DNA of 23,012 bases from Bacteroidota bacterium (lineage in GTDB: Bacteria; Bacteroidota; Bacteroidia; Flavobacteriales_D; Crocinitomicaceae): contig VGMK01000010.1 of NCBI GenBank assembly GCA_016866375.1, positions 1 to 23,012 of the forward strand, in the 5' to 3' direction. The translations under genes and the position numbers were made by a program. The notes below the pieces were generated by a model. That model ran no database searches, was not told the DNA's origin, and saw nothing but the letters and a program-made list of their open reading frames with translations. Positions 14,490 to 23,012 of this stretch are shown one piece after another (position 1 is the stretch's first letter; the number at the start of each line of letters is the position of its first letter).

Positions 14490-15323
14490 ATGCTAGACAA
14501 TATTATCAAAAACGCATTGAGTGAAGACATTGGTGAGGCAGATCACTCCACGCTGGCATGTGTCCCCGAGAACGCGAAAGGTGCTGCAAAGCTTTTGGTG
14601 AAGGAGGCAGGTGTAATTGCAGGGATTGAAGTTGCCAAAAGAATTTATGAATTAGTTGATCCGTCCTTGGAGTTGGTTATTTACAAAAAAGATGGAGATT
14701 ACGTGAAATTTGGGGACATCGCGTTTGTTGTAACAGGTTCTTCTCGATCCATTTTAACCTCTGAAAGGCTTGTTCTGAATTTCATGCAGAGAATGAGTGG
14801 AATTGCTACTCAAACTTCCCAAATTTTAAAAGTAATTGAAGGTTGTCAAACGAAATTATTGGATACCCGTAAAACAACTCCAGGTATTCGCTATTTGGAG
14901 AAATGGGCCGTTAAATTAGGAGGTGGAGAGAATCATAGATTCGGACTTTACGATTTAATCATGTTGAAAGATAACCATCTGGATTATGCCGGGGGAGTAA
15001 CAAAGGCGATTCAAAAAACGAAGGAGTACTTGATAAAAACTAAAAAATCTATTGGTATTATAGTGGAGGTTCGAAACTTAAAGGAGCTTGATGAAGCCAT
15101 AAATGAGGGGGGTATAATGCGAGTCATGCTAGATAATTTTCAACCTGCTGAATTAAAAGAAGCTTTGGCTCGGGTACCGGCAGAAATTGAAACAGAGGCC
15201 TCTGGTGGAATCACCTTATCAAATATTCGCGAATATGCAGAAACAGGAGTTCAGTATATTTCAGTAGGGGCTTTAACTCATTCGGTAAAAAGTATGGACT
15301 TGAGTTTAAAGGCTATGTTGTAA
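14490..15323 (+). CDS. nadC: Nicotinate-nucleotide pyrophosphorylase (quinolinate phosphoribosyltransferase)
   Basis: NadC converts quinolinate and phosphoribosyl pyrophosphate to nicotinate mononucleotide, CO2 and pyrophosphate, in de novo NAD synthesis. With the start at 14490 the protein is 277 residues, normal for the family. It begins MLDNIIKNALSEDIGEADHST, the usual opening, then has 'LDTRKTTPGIRYLEKWAV' (124-141) and 'HRFGLYDLIMLKDNH' (149-163), which build the substrate site, followed by 'VEVRNLKEL', 'VMLDNF' and the C-terminal barrel loop 'EASGGITLSNIREYAETGVQYISVGALTHS'. A start at the ATG at 14454 would add 12 residues (MNALSRRTYLCT) not typical of NadC and would overrun the TATCTTTG promoter element, so I reject it. 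No nadA or nadB is in the window. The 3' end overlaps the convergent GGGP-synthase gene by 18 bases. Confidence 0.95.
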   Translation: MLDNIIKNALSEDIGEADHSTLACVPENAKGAAKLLVKEAGVIAGIEVAKRIYELVDPSLELVIYKKDGDYVKFGDIAFVVTGSSRSILTSERLVLNFMQRMSGIATQTSQILKVIEGCQTKLLDTRKTTPGIRYLEKWAVKLGGGENHRFGLYDLIMLKDNHLDYAGGVTKAIQKTKEYLIKTKKSIGIIVEVRNLKELDEAINEGGIMRVMLDNFQPAELKEALARVPAEIETEASGGITLSNIREYAETGVQYISVGALTHSVKSMDLSLKAML

Positions 15324-16055
15324 CTTTTTAGAACGATAATATAATAACTCGACAAGAAAGTCTACATCCGACTCTATTTTATTTCCGATAACAACAATAT
15401 TTGCCCCTGCACGATGACATTGTTCAATGTCGTTTATGGTTTTTAATCCTCCACCAACAATAACGGGAAGGCCAGATTTTTTAATTTCTTGAATCATTTC
15501 TGCGGGGACAATGTTATTTGCACCGCTGCCCGCATCAAGGTAGATTAACTTTTTCCCCTGGTATTTTCCGGCAAGAGCAATTTTCAAAGCAATGGATTTG
15601 CCGTCTTGTGGAATAGGTTGTGTTTGCGAAACATAAGCAACTGCACTTTGTTTTCCGCCGTCAACCAATAAATAAGCCGTGGGTATAACCTCTATATCAA
15701 TTCCTTCAAGATAATCAACTGACTTGATATGTTGAGAAATCAAATATTCGGGATTCTGACCAGAGAGCAACGAGAGGAACAGTAGAGCTTGAGCCTTGGG
15801 GTGAATTTGGTCATAATTACCAGGAAATATTATTATTGGGATTTCTACACTTGCATGCAACAGCTCAACACATTTATCGAAATCGCTTTTACTTACCACA
15901 CTCCCGCCAATGAAGAGGAAATCAGGCCGCAGTTTATTAATCCGTTCAATCCAATGCTCTTTGTCCTTAATAACGATAAATTTATCGGGGTCAATCAAAA
16001 TAGCCAATCCATGCGACAGTTCATTAATTTCAGCAAGCAGGTTTGTTCTATACAT
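15306..16055 (-). CDS. Geranylgeranylglyceryl phosphate synthase family protein
   Basis: A 249-residue TIM-barrel prenyltransferase of the GGGPS/PcrB family. GGGPS joins a polyprenyl diphosphate to sn-glycerol-1-phosphate by an ether bond, the first step of archaeal-type lipid synthesis. Family motifs: 'LIDPDK' (20-25), 'PDFLFIGGS' (44-52), 'PIIIFPGNYDQI' (73-84), 'AYLLVDGGKQSAVAYVSQTQPIP' (127-149), 'YLDAGSGA' (172-179) and 'VIVGGGLKT' (198-206), the last two binding the glycerol phosphate. Bacteroidota members form a known bacterial group with demonstrated GGGPS-type activity, but the physiological product is poorly understood. I use the ATG at 16055; the TTG at 16064 would add three residues. 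The ATG overlaps the stop of the upstream transferase gene as ATGTATAG, so translation is likely coupled. Confidence 0.9.
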   Translation of the reverse strand: MYRTNLLAEINELSHGLAILIDPDKFIVIKDKEHWIERINKLRPDFLFIGGSVVSKSDFDKCVELLHASVEIPIIIFPGNYDQIHPKAQALLFLSLLSGQNPEYLISQHIKSVDYLEGIDIEVIPTAYLLVDGGKQSAVAYVSQTQPIPQDGKSIALKIALAGKYQGKKLIYLDAGSGANNIVPAEMIQEIKKSGLPVIVGGGLKTINDIEQCHRAGANIVVIGNKIESDVDFLVELLYYRSKKLQHSL

Positions 16056-16650
16056 TGAAAGCAATTATCATATCATCAATTCTTATGATTTCAATATAAA
16101 CCTCTTTAAGTTGATTGTCCTCTTTCATGGCACAACGGAATTTTTTTCGAGATTCTATTTCTTCTAAAATTAATAAATCCGTTTTAAAATTAAGCCCTTC
16201 ACTTTTAGACAATTTAAACAATGCCTCTTTGATACACCAGGCACATGTATTTAATTCAAGATCTGTTGCATTTATCATCTCTGATTCCTTCGAATTCAAG
16301 AATCGCGATCTAACCCTCAAAACACGTTCATTTATTTCCTCTATATCAATACCAATGCGCCTTGATGAAGAAGCTAATGCAATGTAATTTTTTGAATGGC
16401 TTATTGAAATTGAGGCAGATGCTGAGTCACCAATTAAATAGGGCCGACCAGAAGGCTCGTATGAAACCTCAGTGCTACCCTGGAACATTGTTTTAAGTAT
16501 AAGTTGAACACCTTTCTTTTCTAAAACTCGTTCACTTAATTGCATTGATGAACTTTTATCGAGTCCAAACAATAGTTCATCTTTTAATGCGTACGCGAGG
16601 CAAACATCACCACGGTATAAGTAATTAATGGAGTGGCTGCTTTCGTGCAT
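16048..16650 (-). CDS. 4'-phosphopantetheinyl transferase superfamily protein
   Basis: A 200-residue Sfp-type transferase that moves the phosphopantetheine arm of CoA onto a serine of a carrier protein such as acyl carrier protein. Key motifs: 'SISHS' (82-86), 'RIGIDIEEINERV' (98-110), in which D102 and E104 bind magnesium, and 'WCIKEALFK' (138-146), the WxxKEAxxK signature. Length fits the family. I choose the ATG at 16650; the upstream TTG at 16662 adds only four residues. It overlaps the GGGP-synthase gene by eight bases, forming a two-gene unit. This may be the cell's general carrier-protein activator or one dedicated to a secondary pathway; no synthase genes are nearby, which favours the general role. 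CATATTTG at 16681-16674 (minus strand), one base off the -7 consensus, may be its promoter. Confidence 0.9.
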   Translation of the reverse strand: MHESSHSINYLYRGDVCLAYALKDELLFGLDKSSSMQLSERVLEKKGVQLILKTMFQGSTEVSYEPSGRPYLIGDSASASISISHSKNYIALASSSRRIGIDIEEINERVLRVRSRFLNSKESEMINATDLELNTCAWCIKEALFKLSKSEGLNFKTDLLILEEIESRKKFRCAMKEDNQLKEVYIEIIRIDDMIIAFNV

Positions 16651-16727
16651 TTTTTCGTGCAATTGAATTTTGGCAAATATGTTAAATTATTTTCAATTTA
16701 ATTTTTTGAATATTAAAGTTAAGTCAA

Positions 16728-16761
16728 TTTGATTTTTCATATATTTACAATCTTATATTTT
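16728..16761 (+). promoter_or_regulatory. Possible promoter of the TonB-dependent receptor
   Basis: TTTG (16728-16731), then 22 bases, then TATATTTT (16754-16761), which is TAnnTTTG with one mismatch. The spacing is one base longer than usual. A TATATTTA at 16740-16747 is a second, weaker candidate. The leader would be about 25 bases. Confidence 0.35.
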
Positions 16762-16788
16762 AGAAAACGATTTTATTCATAAAATACC

Positions 16789-19700
16789 ATGATGCTTAAA
16801 CTGAAGATTATTATCTTAAGTCTCTTTTTATCAGGGGCTTACACTTATGCTCAATCGGGTCTAGGTTCTGTCAAAGGTGCTGTCAAGGACGAAAAAACCA
16901 AACAAGCAATCCCTTTCTGTAAAGTGAAAATTGTACAAAATGGAACGACCAAAGGTGGTGCTCAAACTGATTTTGATGGAAAATTCCAAATTAACGGTGT
17001 TCAGCCTGGTACTTATGATGTTGAAATAAGTATTGTAGAATATCAAACTTCGATTACAACTGGCGTTATTGTTTCTCCAGACAAAATAACATTCCTCGAT
17101 AACTTAACAATAGGGAAACCCGAAAAAAATAAAGACCTTGGTGAGGTTAAGTTAATTGCATACAAGGTCCCACTCATTGATAAAGACGGTGGAGCTTCGG
17201 GTGCAACAGTAACTAGAGAGGATATTTCAAGATTACCAGTTCGTTCGGCTGCAGGAGTTGCTCAAACGGTAGGAGGGGTTAATGCGAATGAGGGAACCGG
17301 AGAGATTTCCGTTCGTGGTTCGCGTTCGGATGGAACGTATTTCTACATTGATGGTATTAAAGTACGTGGATCTTCTAACTTACCTAAATCAGCATTGGAG
17401 GAAGTTTCGGTTATAACAGGAGGTGTGCCGGCGAACTATGGTGACGTGACAGGTGGTATCATATCAATTACAACAAGAGGTCCTTCTGCAAAGTATTTCG
17501 GAAGCTTTGAGGCTGTATCCTCAGGCATTTATATCAAGGGTAATGATCCCGATGGATACGATGGTAAAATGTTTGGTCTTGATAAATATGGTTACAATCT
17601 TATCGAGGGAATGCTTTCGGGTCCGCTATGGATGCAAAGAGATTCTACAGGAAAAAAAACGCGGCCTCGACTCGGATTTTTAATTTCAGCTAATTTAACG
17701 GATCAGGTTGACGGAAGACCGCTCGCTGGTGGAGGTTATCGTATTAAAAAAGAAAAAAGAGATGAACTTTTGTCTAATCCACTCAGACCAACTTCTACAG
17801 GATTTGGGACATTCCACAATGCTTTATTTTTAAGAAAAGAGGATTTTGAAAAAGTGGCGTGGAGGATGAACGCAGGTAACACGGTTTTATCGGCTCAAAC
17901 AAAAATTGACGTTAATACGGGGCCGTCGGTAAACTTGCAATTCGGGGGATCTTTGAATTACTCACAAGGAAGTAGTTATTCCTACACAGGGTCTTTACTA
18001 AATTTCTCAAACTTTGGTGAGTCCAAGTCATTGGATTGGCGCGTTTTTGGGAGATTTACGCAAAGGTTTAATAATTCAAGAGAGGGTTCGAGTTCAAAAA
18101 TAAAGTCTGCGCTATACAACCTAATGGTTGATTTTTCAAGATCTCAGAGTGAGTTTTATGACCCAAAGCATCAATTTAATTTATTTAATTACGGCCATGT
18201 CGGAAAGTTTACCACAACAAGAAGACCTTCGTATGAATTTGACCCTGTAACCCAAACATATATTCACAATGGTTTCAAGGATGTTGAAGTATCTTTTGAA
18301 CCCTCTCAAACAAATGCTGCTTTGGCGGCGATTACCACGCAATATTTCAATATTTACGAAGGAAATCCAATAGGACGTTACGAAAATCTGTTTCAAATTC
18401 AGCAGGGCAATGCCTTGCGAAATGGAGATGCTCCCTCAAGCGTTTATGGAATATGGAGTAATATCGGTACTCCTTACAACGGGTTTGGAAAATCTCAAGC
18501 AGATCAGTTCCGTGTCACAGGTGCCGGTTCTGTGGTTATTGGAGATCATAGTATTTCATTAGGATTTGAATACGAACAACGAACAGACAGGGGTTGGTCG
18601 AGTGGTGATCAAGGACCACTTGGTATTTGGTCGATTGCGAGACAGTTAACGAACTTCCACATCCGTGAATTAGATTTAGCTTCAGGAGTGATTTCTGACT
18701 CGGGGTCGTTTAAAGCAATCACCTACCAACGTTTAAACTCAGGTTACGCAAGTACCAATAATGGAGCCTATGGAGGACAAATTGAAAATGACAATCAATC
18801 TTTCTTCGATTATAACATAAGAAAGAAATTAGGTTTTGCTCCTGGAGGTAATGACTTTGTTGATATTGATCAATATGATCCGTCCCTATTTCAATTCGAC
18901 ATGTTCTCACCCGACGAATTATTGAACAGTGGTCAGTCTTTTGTTTCCTATTATGGATATGACCACACAGGAAAAATTGTTCGCGGAGCAACAGATATCA
19001 ACAATTATTTTAATGATTACGATGAAAATGGCAATTTCAGAAGGTTCGTGGGTGCCTTTCAGCCTATTTATATGGCCGGGTATATCATGGATAAGTTTGC
19101 CTTCAATGATATCGTGTTTAACGTAGGTCTTCGTGTGGATTTATTTGACGCAAATCAGCCGGTGCTGAAAGATCAGTACTTGTTTTACAATGCCAGAACA
19201 GTAAAAGAGGCCCGAGCATTGAACGAGGGAGATCCCACTGAATACGGGTGGGTGGTATTACCTCAAGGTATGGGGGATGATTATATCGTTTATGTCAACG
19301 ATGTAAATAATCCAACTGCAATTAATGGTTTTAGAAATGGAATGGACTGGTATAATGCCTCTGGAACTCCGGTAGAAGATCCGAAGGTGATAAGAGGTTC
19401 TGCGGGTATAGCACCCTGGTTGTTAAATCCTTCTCAAGAAACTCCAGACGCGAGCGCTTTTGAAGATTACAAGGCACAAATTAATTTTATGCCGCGTATC
19501 GCGTTCTCATTTCCGATTTCTGAAAAAGCTTCTTTCTTTGCGCATTATGACATCCTAACGAAGAGACCAACCTCTGGATTCCGTTTTGACCCTTATGAAT
19601 ATCAATTTATAAACAACAGAAATGCAGTGATAAACAATGCAAATTTAAAACCTGAAACCACTGTTGATTACGAATTAGGATTTCAACAAGTATTATCCCG

Positions 19701-20538
19701 TACTTCTTCGGTGAAGATTTCGGCATTTTACCGAGAACAGCGAAACAACGTACAACTTGTAAATATTTTTGAGGCCTACCCGGCAACCTACAAAACTTTT
19801 GGAAACAGAGATTTCGGAACAGTGAAAGGGATGACCATCAATTACGATTTAAGACAAACAGGCAATATTCGTTTGACTGCTGCCTATACTTTACAATTTG
19901 CCGACGGAACGGGTTCAAATGCTGCATCAGCCTCTGGTTTAGTCAATGCTGGCTTACCTAATTTGAGAAATATTTTCCCTTATGATTTCGATCAGCGTCA
20001 TGCGTTTGCAATCACCTTCGATTATAGATATGGTGAGGATGAAGATTACAACGGACCAAAGATTGGAAAATTTAAGCTATTCGAAAATACGGGATTGAAT
20101 ATCTTTACAAACATCAACTCGGGCTCACCTTACTCAAACCAAACATTTATAACAGATGAGGCAATTGGAGCCCTGAATGCAGGCCTTAATGGTACTTTAA
20201 ACGGTTCAAGATTACCGTGGCAATACAGGTTAGACTTGCAATTGGATAAGACATTTAATATGGAGTTTGGGAGCAAGGAAGACAAGAAAAAAATGGCATT
20301 CTTGAATGTTTATGTGCGTGTGACCAATATGTTTAATCAGTTTAATATTCTTAATGTTTATCGCGCCACAGGAAATTGGGATGACGACGGATTCCTTGCT
20401 GCTGCATCAAGTCAAACTTCCATTCAAAACCAAATTGATGAACAATCGTTCAGAGACTTTTATTCAATGAAGATTCAGAATCCCTTCAACATAAGCGTTC
20501 CTAGAACCATACGTCTAGGTGTAAAAATAGATTTCTAA
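16789..20538 (+). CDS. TonB-dependent outer-membrane receptor with N-terminal carboxypeptidase-regulatory-like domain
   Basis: A 1249-residue outer-membrane receptor. A signal peptide (1-21, cut before QSGLG), a carboxypeptidase-regulatory-like Ig domain (about 26-108: GAVKDEKTKQAIPFCKVKI, TDFDGKFQINGVQPGTYDV) and a plug domain (about 138-232: DISRLPVRSAAGVAQTVGGVN, ISVRGSRSDGTYFYIDG, EEVSVITGGVPANYGDVTGGIISITTRG) are followed by a very long beta barrel ending in the expected aromatic residue (RLGVKIDF). Such receptors import large or scarce ligands using TonB/ExbBD energy. It lacks the usual SusC companion gene (SusD); instead a large secreted protein is encoded 19 bases downstream, so the two probably form a functional pair. 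The ligand cannot be inferred. The ATG at 16789 begins Met-Met, so the second Met (16792) is an equal alternative. Confidence 0.94.
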   Translation: MMLKLKIIILSLFLSGAYTYAQSGLGSVKGAVKDEKTKQAIPFCKVKIVQNGTTKGGAQTDFDGKFQINGVQPGTYDVEISIVEYQTSITTGVIVSPDKITFLDNLTIGKPEKNKDLGEVKLIAYKVPLIDKDGGASGATVTREDISRLPVRSAAGVAQTVGGVNANEGTGEISVRGSRSDGTYFYIDGIKVRGSSNLPKSALEEVSVITGGVPANYGDVTGGIISITTRGPSAKYFGSFEAVSSGIYIKGNDPDGYDGKMFGLDKYGYNLIEGMLSGPLWMQRDSTGKKTRPRLGFLISANLTDQVDGRPLAGGGYRIKKEKRDELLSNPLRPTSTGFGTFHNALFLRKEDFEKVAWRMNAGNTVLSAQTKIDVNTGPSVNLQFGGSLNYSQGSSYSYTGSLLNFSNFGESKSLDWRVFGRFTQRFNNSREGSSSKIKSALYNLMVDFSRSQSEFYDPKHQFNLFNYGHVGKFTTTRRPSYEFDPVTQTYIHNGFKDVEVSFEPSQTNAALAAITTQYFNIYEGNPIGRYENLFQIQQGNALRNGDAPSSVYGIWSNIGTPYNGFGKSQADQFRVTGAGSVVIGDHSISLGFEYEQRTDRGWSSGDQGPLGIWSIARQLTNFHIRELDLASGVISDSGSFKAITYQRLNSGYASTNNGAYGGQIENDNQSFFDYNIRKKLGFAPGGNDFVDIDQYDPSLFQFDMFSPDELLNSGQSFVSYYGYDHTGKIVRGATDINNYFNDYDENGNFRRFVGAFQPIYMAGYIMDKFAFNDIVFNVGLRVDLFDANQPVLKDQYLFYNARTVKEARALNEGDPTEYGWVVLPQGMGDDYIVYVNDVNNPTAINGFRNGMDWYNASGTPVEDPKVIRGSAGIAPWLLNPSQETPDASAFEDYKAQINFMPRIAFSFPISEKASFFAHYDILTKRPTSGFRFDPYEYQFINNRNAVINNANLKPETTVDYELGFQQVLSRTSSVKISAFYREQRNNVQLVNIFEAYPATYKTFGNRDFGTVKGMTINYDLRQTGNIRLTAAYTLQFADGTGSNAASASGLVNAGLPNLRNIFPYDFDQRHAFAITFDYRYGEDEDYNGPKIGKFKLFENTGLNIFTNINSGSPYSNQTFITDEAIGALNAGLNGTLNGSRLPWQYRLDLQLDKTFNMEFGSKEDKKKMAFLNVYVRVTNMFNQFNILNVYRATGNWDDDGFLAAASSQTSIQNQIDEQSFRDFYSMKIQNPFNISVPRTIRLGVKIDF

Positions 20539-20557
20539 TAGACTAAAAATAGAAGAA

Positions 20558-23012
20558 ATGAAGAAGCAATTTATTGCATTAATAGTAGGACTAATATTTG
20601 TAAGTACGAATGCCTTGGCGTACCTTGGTCCGAATGACAAACCCTCAAAACCGAAGCCCCATTTAAAGGCAAATTGTAGTCCGGCTACAGCCAAACTTTT
20701 TATGGAGTTTAATGATGTTAAAGCTTTAATTGAGCAGGGTGGTAGCATGTTTCAAAATAGACAAGCGGGAGTTGCGTCGTATGAGATTCCAAAAAATAGT
20801 GGTCTTCACGTTATCTATGCGGGGGCCCTATGGATGGGTGGAACTGACGTTAATGGTCAGTTAAAGCTTGCGGCTTTAAGATATCGTCAGGGAAATGATT
20901 TTTGGCCTGGCCCACTTACGGTTAATCCTGGTTCAGGAACTTTTGATCCTAGTGCTCCGGTTGGTGATGATGCAACTAGGGATTTTGGTGAGGCCAATAT
21001 AGACCCTGACCAGTGTATTGCTTTTGATAAATTTTATACCATTAGAAAAGCTGAAGTTATTCGATTTAATATTTGGTGGGAATGCGAAAACGGAATAACC
21101 ACTGAGGGCTGCGCAGATATTACACCGCCTACAAATGATGAATTAGAAAGAATTAATAATTGGCCTGCTCATGGTGATGTTTCAAGGGGTCAAGATTATT
21201 TTCTAGCACCTTTTTATGACAGAGATGGAGATGGTGCCTACAATCCGAGTGAAGGAGACCATCCTTGGTACGACGATATTCTCGGTAGAGATGATGTAGA
21301 GTGTGGAATTGATCGAAGGGTAACTCTTTATGGCGACGAAACCCATTGGTGGGTATTCAATGACAAAGGAAATATTCACACGGAAACGAATGGCGATCCA
21401 ATTGGTATGGAGATTCGTGCACAAGCTTTTTCATTTGCCACGAATGATGAAATCAATAGAATGACTTTCTATAATTATGAGTTAATAAATAGAGGTACTC
21501 AGACCTTATATAATACCTATTTTTCTCAGTATTTGGATGCAGATATAGGAAATTATGCGGATGATTACACAGGGTGTGACGTGTCGAGGGGATTGGGTTA
21601 TATGTACAATGGAGACTTAAATGATGAAAGTGACGGCGGTCGCCCAGGATATGGGGAAAACCCACCGGCTTTAGGCTGTGATTTCTTTGAGGGCCCTTAT
21701 CAGGATGCTGACGGTTTGGATAACCCAGGGCCATATTTTAATGAGGCAACACAGACGGACGTTGTTCCGACTGTTACGGATGCATTAGCGAATGGAGGAA
21801 TTGTATATAAAGGAATCGGAATTGGATATAGCGATGGAATTATCGATAATGAGCGATTTGGAATGAGGAGATTTACTTTTTACACATCCACCTCTGCCTA
21901 TCCTTATAATGACCCGGGTCCTGCGGCTGAATATTATAATTTCATGGAAGGTCAATGGGCAAACGGTTCGGAGATGTACTACGGAGGCTTAGGTTATACA
22001 GGATCAACTGGAGCCACACCAGTTTTATCTGATTACATGTTTCCTGGGACCTCTGATCCACTCAACTGGGGAACGGGAGGTATTGATATGACTTCGACAT
22101 TTCCCAACGGATGGGATGAGTCAACCAACAATAATCCGCCTGCAGACAGACGTTTTGTGCAATCAGCTGGTCCATTTACATTAAAACCAGGTGCGATAAA
22201 CAATATCACCGTAGGTATGGTTTATGGTAGAAGTACAGATGGTGGACTTATGGCGTCAGTGGAAGCAATGAAACGTGCGGATACAAAAGCACAGGCCTTG
22301 TTTGATGCATGTTTTAAAATTTTGTCACCGCCAGATGCACCAAAGTTAACAATACAGGAATTGGAAAATGAGTTAATATTAGTAATTGAAAACCCAAATT
22401 CATCAAATAATTACAGGGAAGAATATGAGGAAATTGATGAAATAAATATACCCGATCCAACGGTTGATCGCAAGTATAGGTTTGAAGGGTATCAAATATT
22501 CCAATTAAAAGATGACGAGGTTTCGGTTGCGGACATTGCAGATCCAACAAAAGCTAGATTGGTAGCTCAATGTGATATCAAAAACGATGTTTCAAGAATA
22601 ATAAATTTTGAATTTGACGAGGCACTTGGTTTTTCCGTTCCTGTAGAAAAAGTGGATGGAGAAAATAAAGGAATTCGCCACAGTTTTCGAATTACAGAAG
22701 ATGAATTTGCTCAAGGAGCAAGGGCTTTGGTAAATCATAAAACATATTATTATGTAGCTGTAGCCTACGCATACAATAATTTCAAGCCATACAATCCAAA
22801 TGATCCACAGCAGCTTGACGGACAAAAAATTCCATTTATTTCATCCAGGTTAAATTATGATGGAACAGCAATTACACCAACTGCTGCCATTCCTCACAGC
22901 CCTGTTCCGGAGGCAGGAGGCACCTTGCAATTGATTGAATACGGTTCATCCCCTCAGATCACGCGGTTGGATGGATACGGGAATGGGAATCGTGACCTGG
23001 AGCTTACCACAT
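20558..23012 (+). CDS. Large secreted protein with DxDxDG motif, 5' part (runs off the window)
   Basis: An uninterrupted frame of 818 codons from ATG at 20558 to the window end, with no stop. It begins with a signal peptide (MKKQFIALIVGLIFVSTNALA). It has a calcium-loop-like DRDGDGAYNPSEGDHP at 221-236, then THWWVFND (262-269), and later 'EGPYQDADGLDNP' and 'DGIIDNERFGMRRF'. I recall this set of blocks in large Bacteroidota surface proteins of unknown function, many with a T9SS sorting domain at the C-terminus, which here would lie beyond the window. Residues from about 590 look like fibronectin-type strands (YEGYQIFQLKDDE-type pattern, NHKTYYYVAVAYAYNN). It follows the TonB-dependent receptor by 19 bases with no terminator, so they are probably one transcript. 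Function unknown; an extracellular ligand binder or structural partner of the receptor is the leading inference. Confidence 0.88.
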   Translation, partial: MKKQFIALIVGLIFVSTNALAYLGPNDKPSKPKPHLKANCSPATAKLFMEFNDVKALIEQGGSMFQNRQAGVASYEIPKNSGLHVIYAGALWMGGTDVNGQLKLAALRYRQGNDFWPGPLTVNPGSGTFDPSAPVGDDATRDFGEANIDPDQCIAFDKFYTIRKAEVIRFNIWWECENGITTEGCADITPPTNDELERINNWPAHGDVSRGQDYFLAPFYDRDGDGAYNPSEGDHPWYDDILGRDDVECGIDRRVTLYGDETHWWVFNDKGNIHTETNGDPIGMEIRAQAFSFATNDEINRMTFYNYELINRGTQTLYNTYFSQYLDADIGNYADDYTGCDVSRGLGYMYNGDLNDESDGGRPGYGENPPALGCDFFEGPYQDADGLDNPGPYFNEATQTDVVPTVTDALANGGIVYKGIGIGYSDGIIDNERFGMRRFTFYTSTSAYPYNDPGPAAEYYNFMEGQWANGSEMYYGGLGYTGSTGATPVLSDYMFPGTSDPLNWGTGGIDMTSTFPNGWDESTNNNPPADRRFVQSAGPFTLKPGAINNITVGMVYGRSTDGGLMASVEAMKRADTKAQALFDACFKILSPPDAPKLTIQELENELILVIENPNSSNNYREEYEEIDEINIPDPTVDRKYRFEGYQIFQLKDDEVSVADIADPTKARLVAQCDIKNDVSRIINFEFDEALGFSVPVEKVDGENKGIRHSFRITEDEFAQGARALVNHKTYYYVAVAYAYNNFKPYNPNDPQQLDGQKIPFISSRLNYDGTAITPTAAIPHSPVPEAGGTLQLIEYGSSPQITRLDGYGNGNRDLELTT

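Noticed and set aside
16682..16706. TTAAATT...AATTTAA hairpin followed by T-run upstream of the receptor gene
   Set aside because: The stem is entirely A/T and lies in a very AT-rich spacer where such repeats arise by chance; no gene upstream on this strand needs a terminator.
21453..22825. Minus-strand open frames in the last 1.5 kb
   Set aside because: They are antisense to a continuous plus-strand frame from 20558 that has a signal peptide and recognisable motif blocks.

Overview
The window comes from an AT-rich Bacteroidota genome, most likely Flavobacteriales and close in flavour to the Crocinitomicaceae/Cryomorphaceae (Fluviicola-like) group. The evidence is consistent across the window: type IX secretion (T9SS) cargo with both kinds of C-terminal sorting domain, a large TonB-dependent receptor with an N-terminal carboxypeptidase-regulatory-like domain, a DUF349 repeat protein, a bacterial GGGP synthase, and promoter elements of the Bacteroidota type (TAnnTTTG). 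The genus assignment is inference. No tRNA, rRNA, CRISPR array, transposase or phage gene was seen.

Layout. Positions 1-497 hold the 3' end of an OmpA-family envelope gene; its stop codon shares the palindrome CTAG with the stop of a convergent gene for a very large adhesin-like T9SS protein (494-2875, minus). Upstream of that on the same strand are two tandem YceI-family genes (2925-5055), the second fused to about ten membrane helices. The 287-base spacer between the YceI promoter and the sugar-kinase gene (5056-5342) holds two inverted repeats, a promoter-like pair and a strong orphan terminator, together a candidate small RNA. A tight plus-strand operon follows: PfkB-family kinase, DUF349 repeat protein, small membrane protein (5343-8638). 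Then come a family 9 glycosyltransferase (plus, TTG start) and a convergent acyl-CoA thioesterase.

At 10433-12616 is a secreted M43-type zinc metalloprotease with a type A T9SS sorting domain. Its likely terminator lies inside the 3' coding sequence of the convergent uvrC gene. uvrC and nadC are divergent, with only 63 bases between their corrected start codons. nadC converges on a two-gene minus-strand unit in which a 4'-phosphopantetheinyl transferase gene overlaps a GGGP-synthase gene. The window ends with a 1249-residue TonB-dependent receptor and, 19 bases later, an open reading frame of at least 818 codons that runs off the end and encodes a large secreted protein with a DxDxDG calcium-type motif.

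Most genes are housekeeping (DNA repair, NAD synthesis, acyl-CoA and lipid metabolism) interleaved with envelope and secreted proteins. The points most worth following up are the orphan promoter/terminator unit at 5157-5290, the terminator buried in uvrC, the membrane-YceI fusion, and the receptor/secreted-protein pair at the end. Corrected starts are proposed for uvrC, nadC, the phosphopantetheinyl transferase and GGGP synthase.
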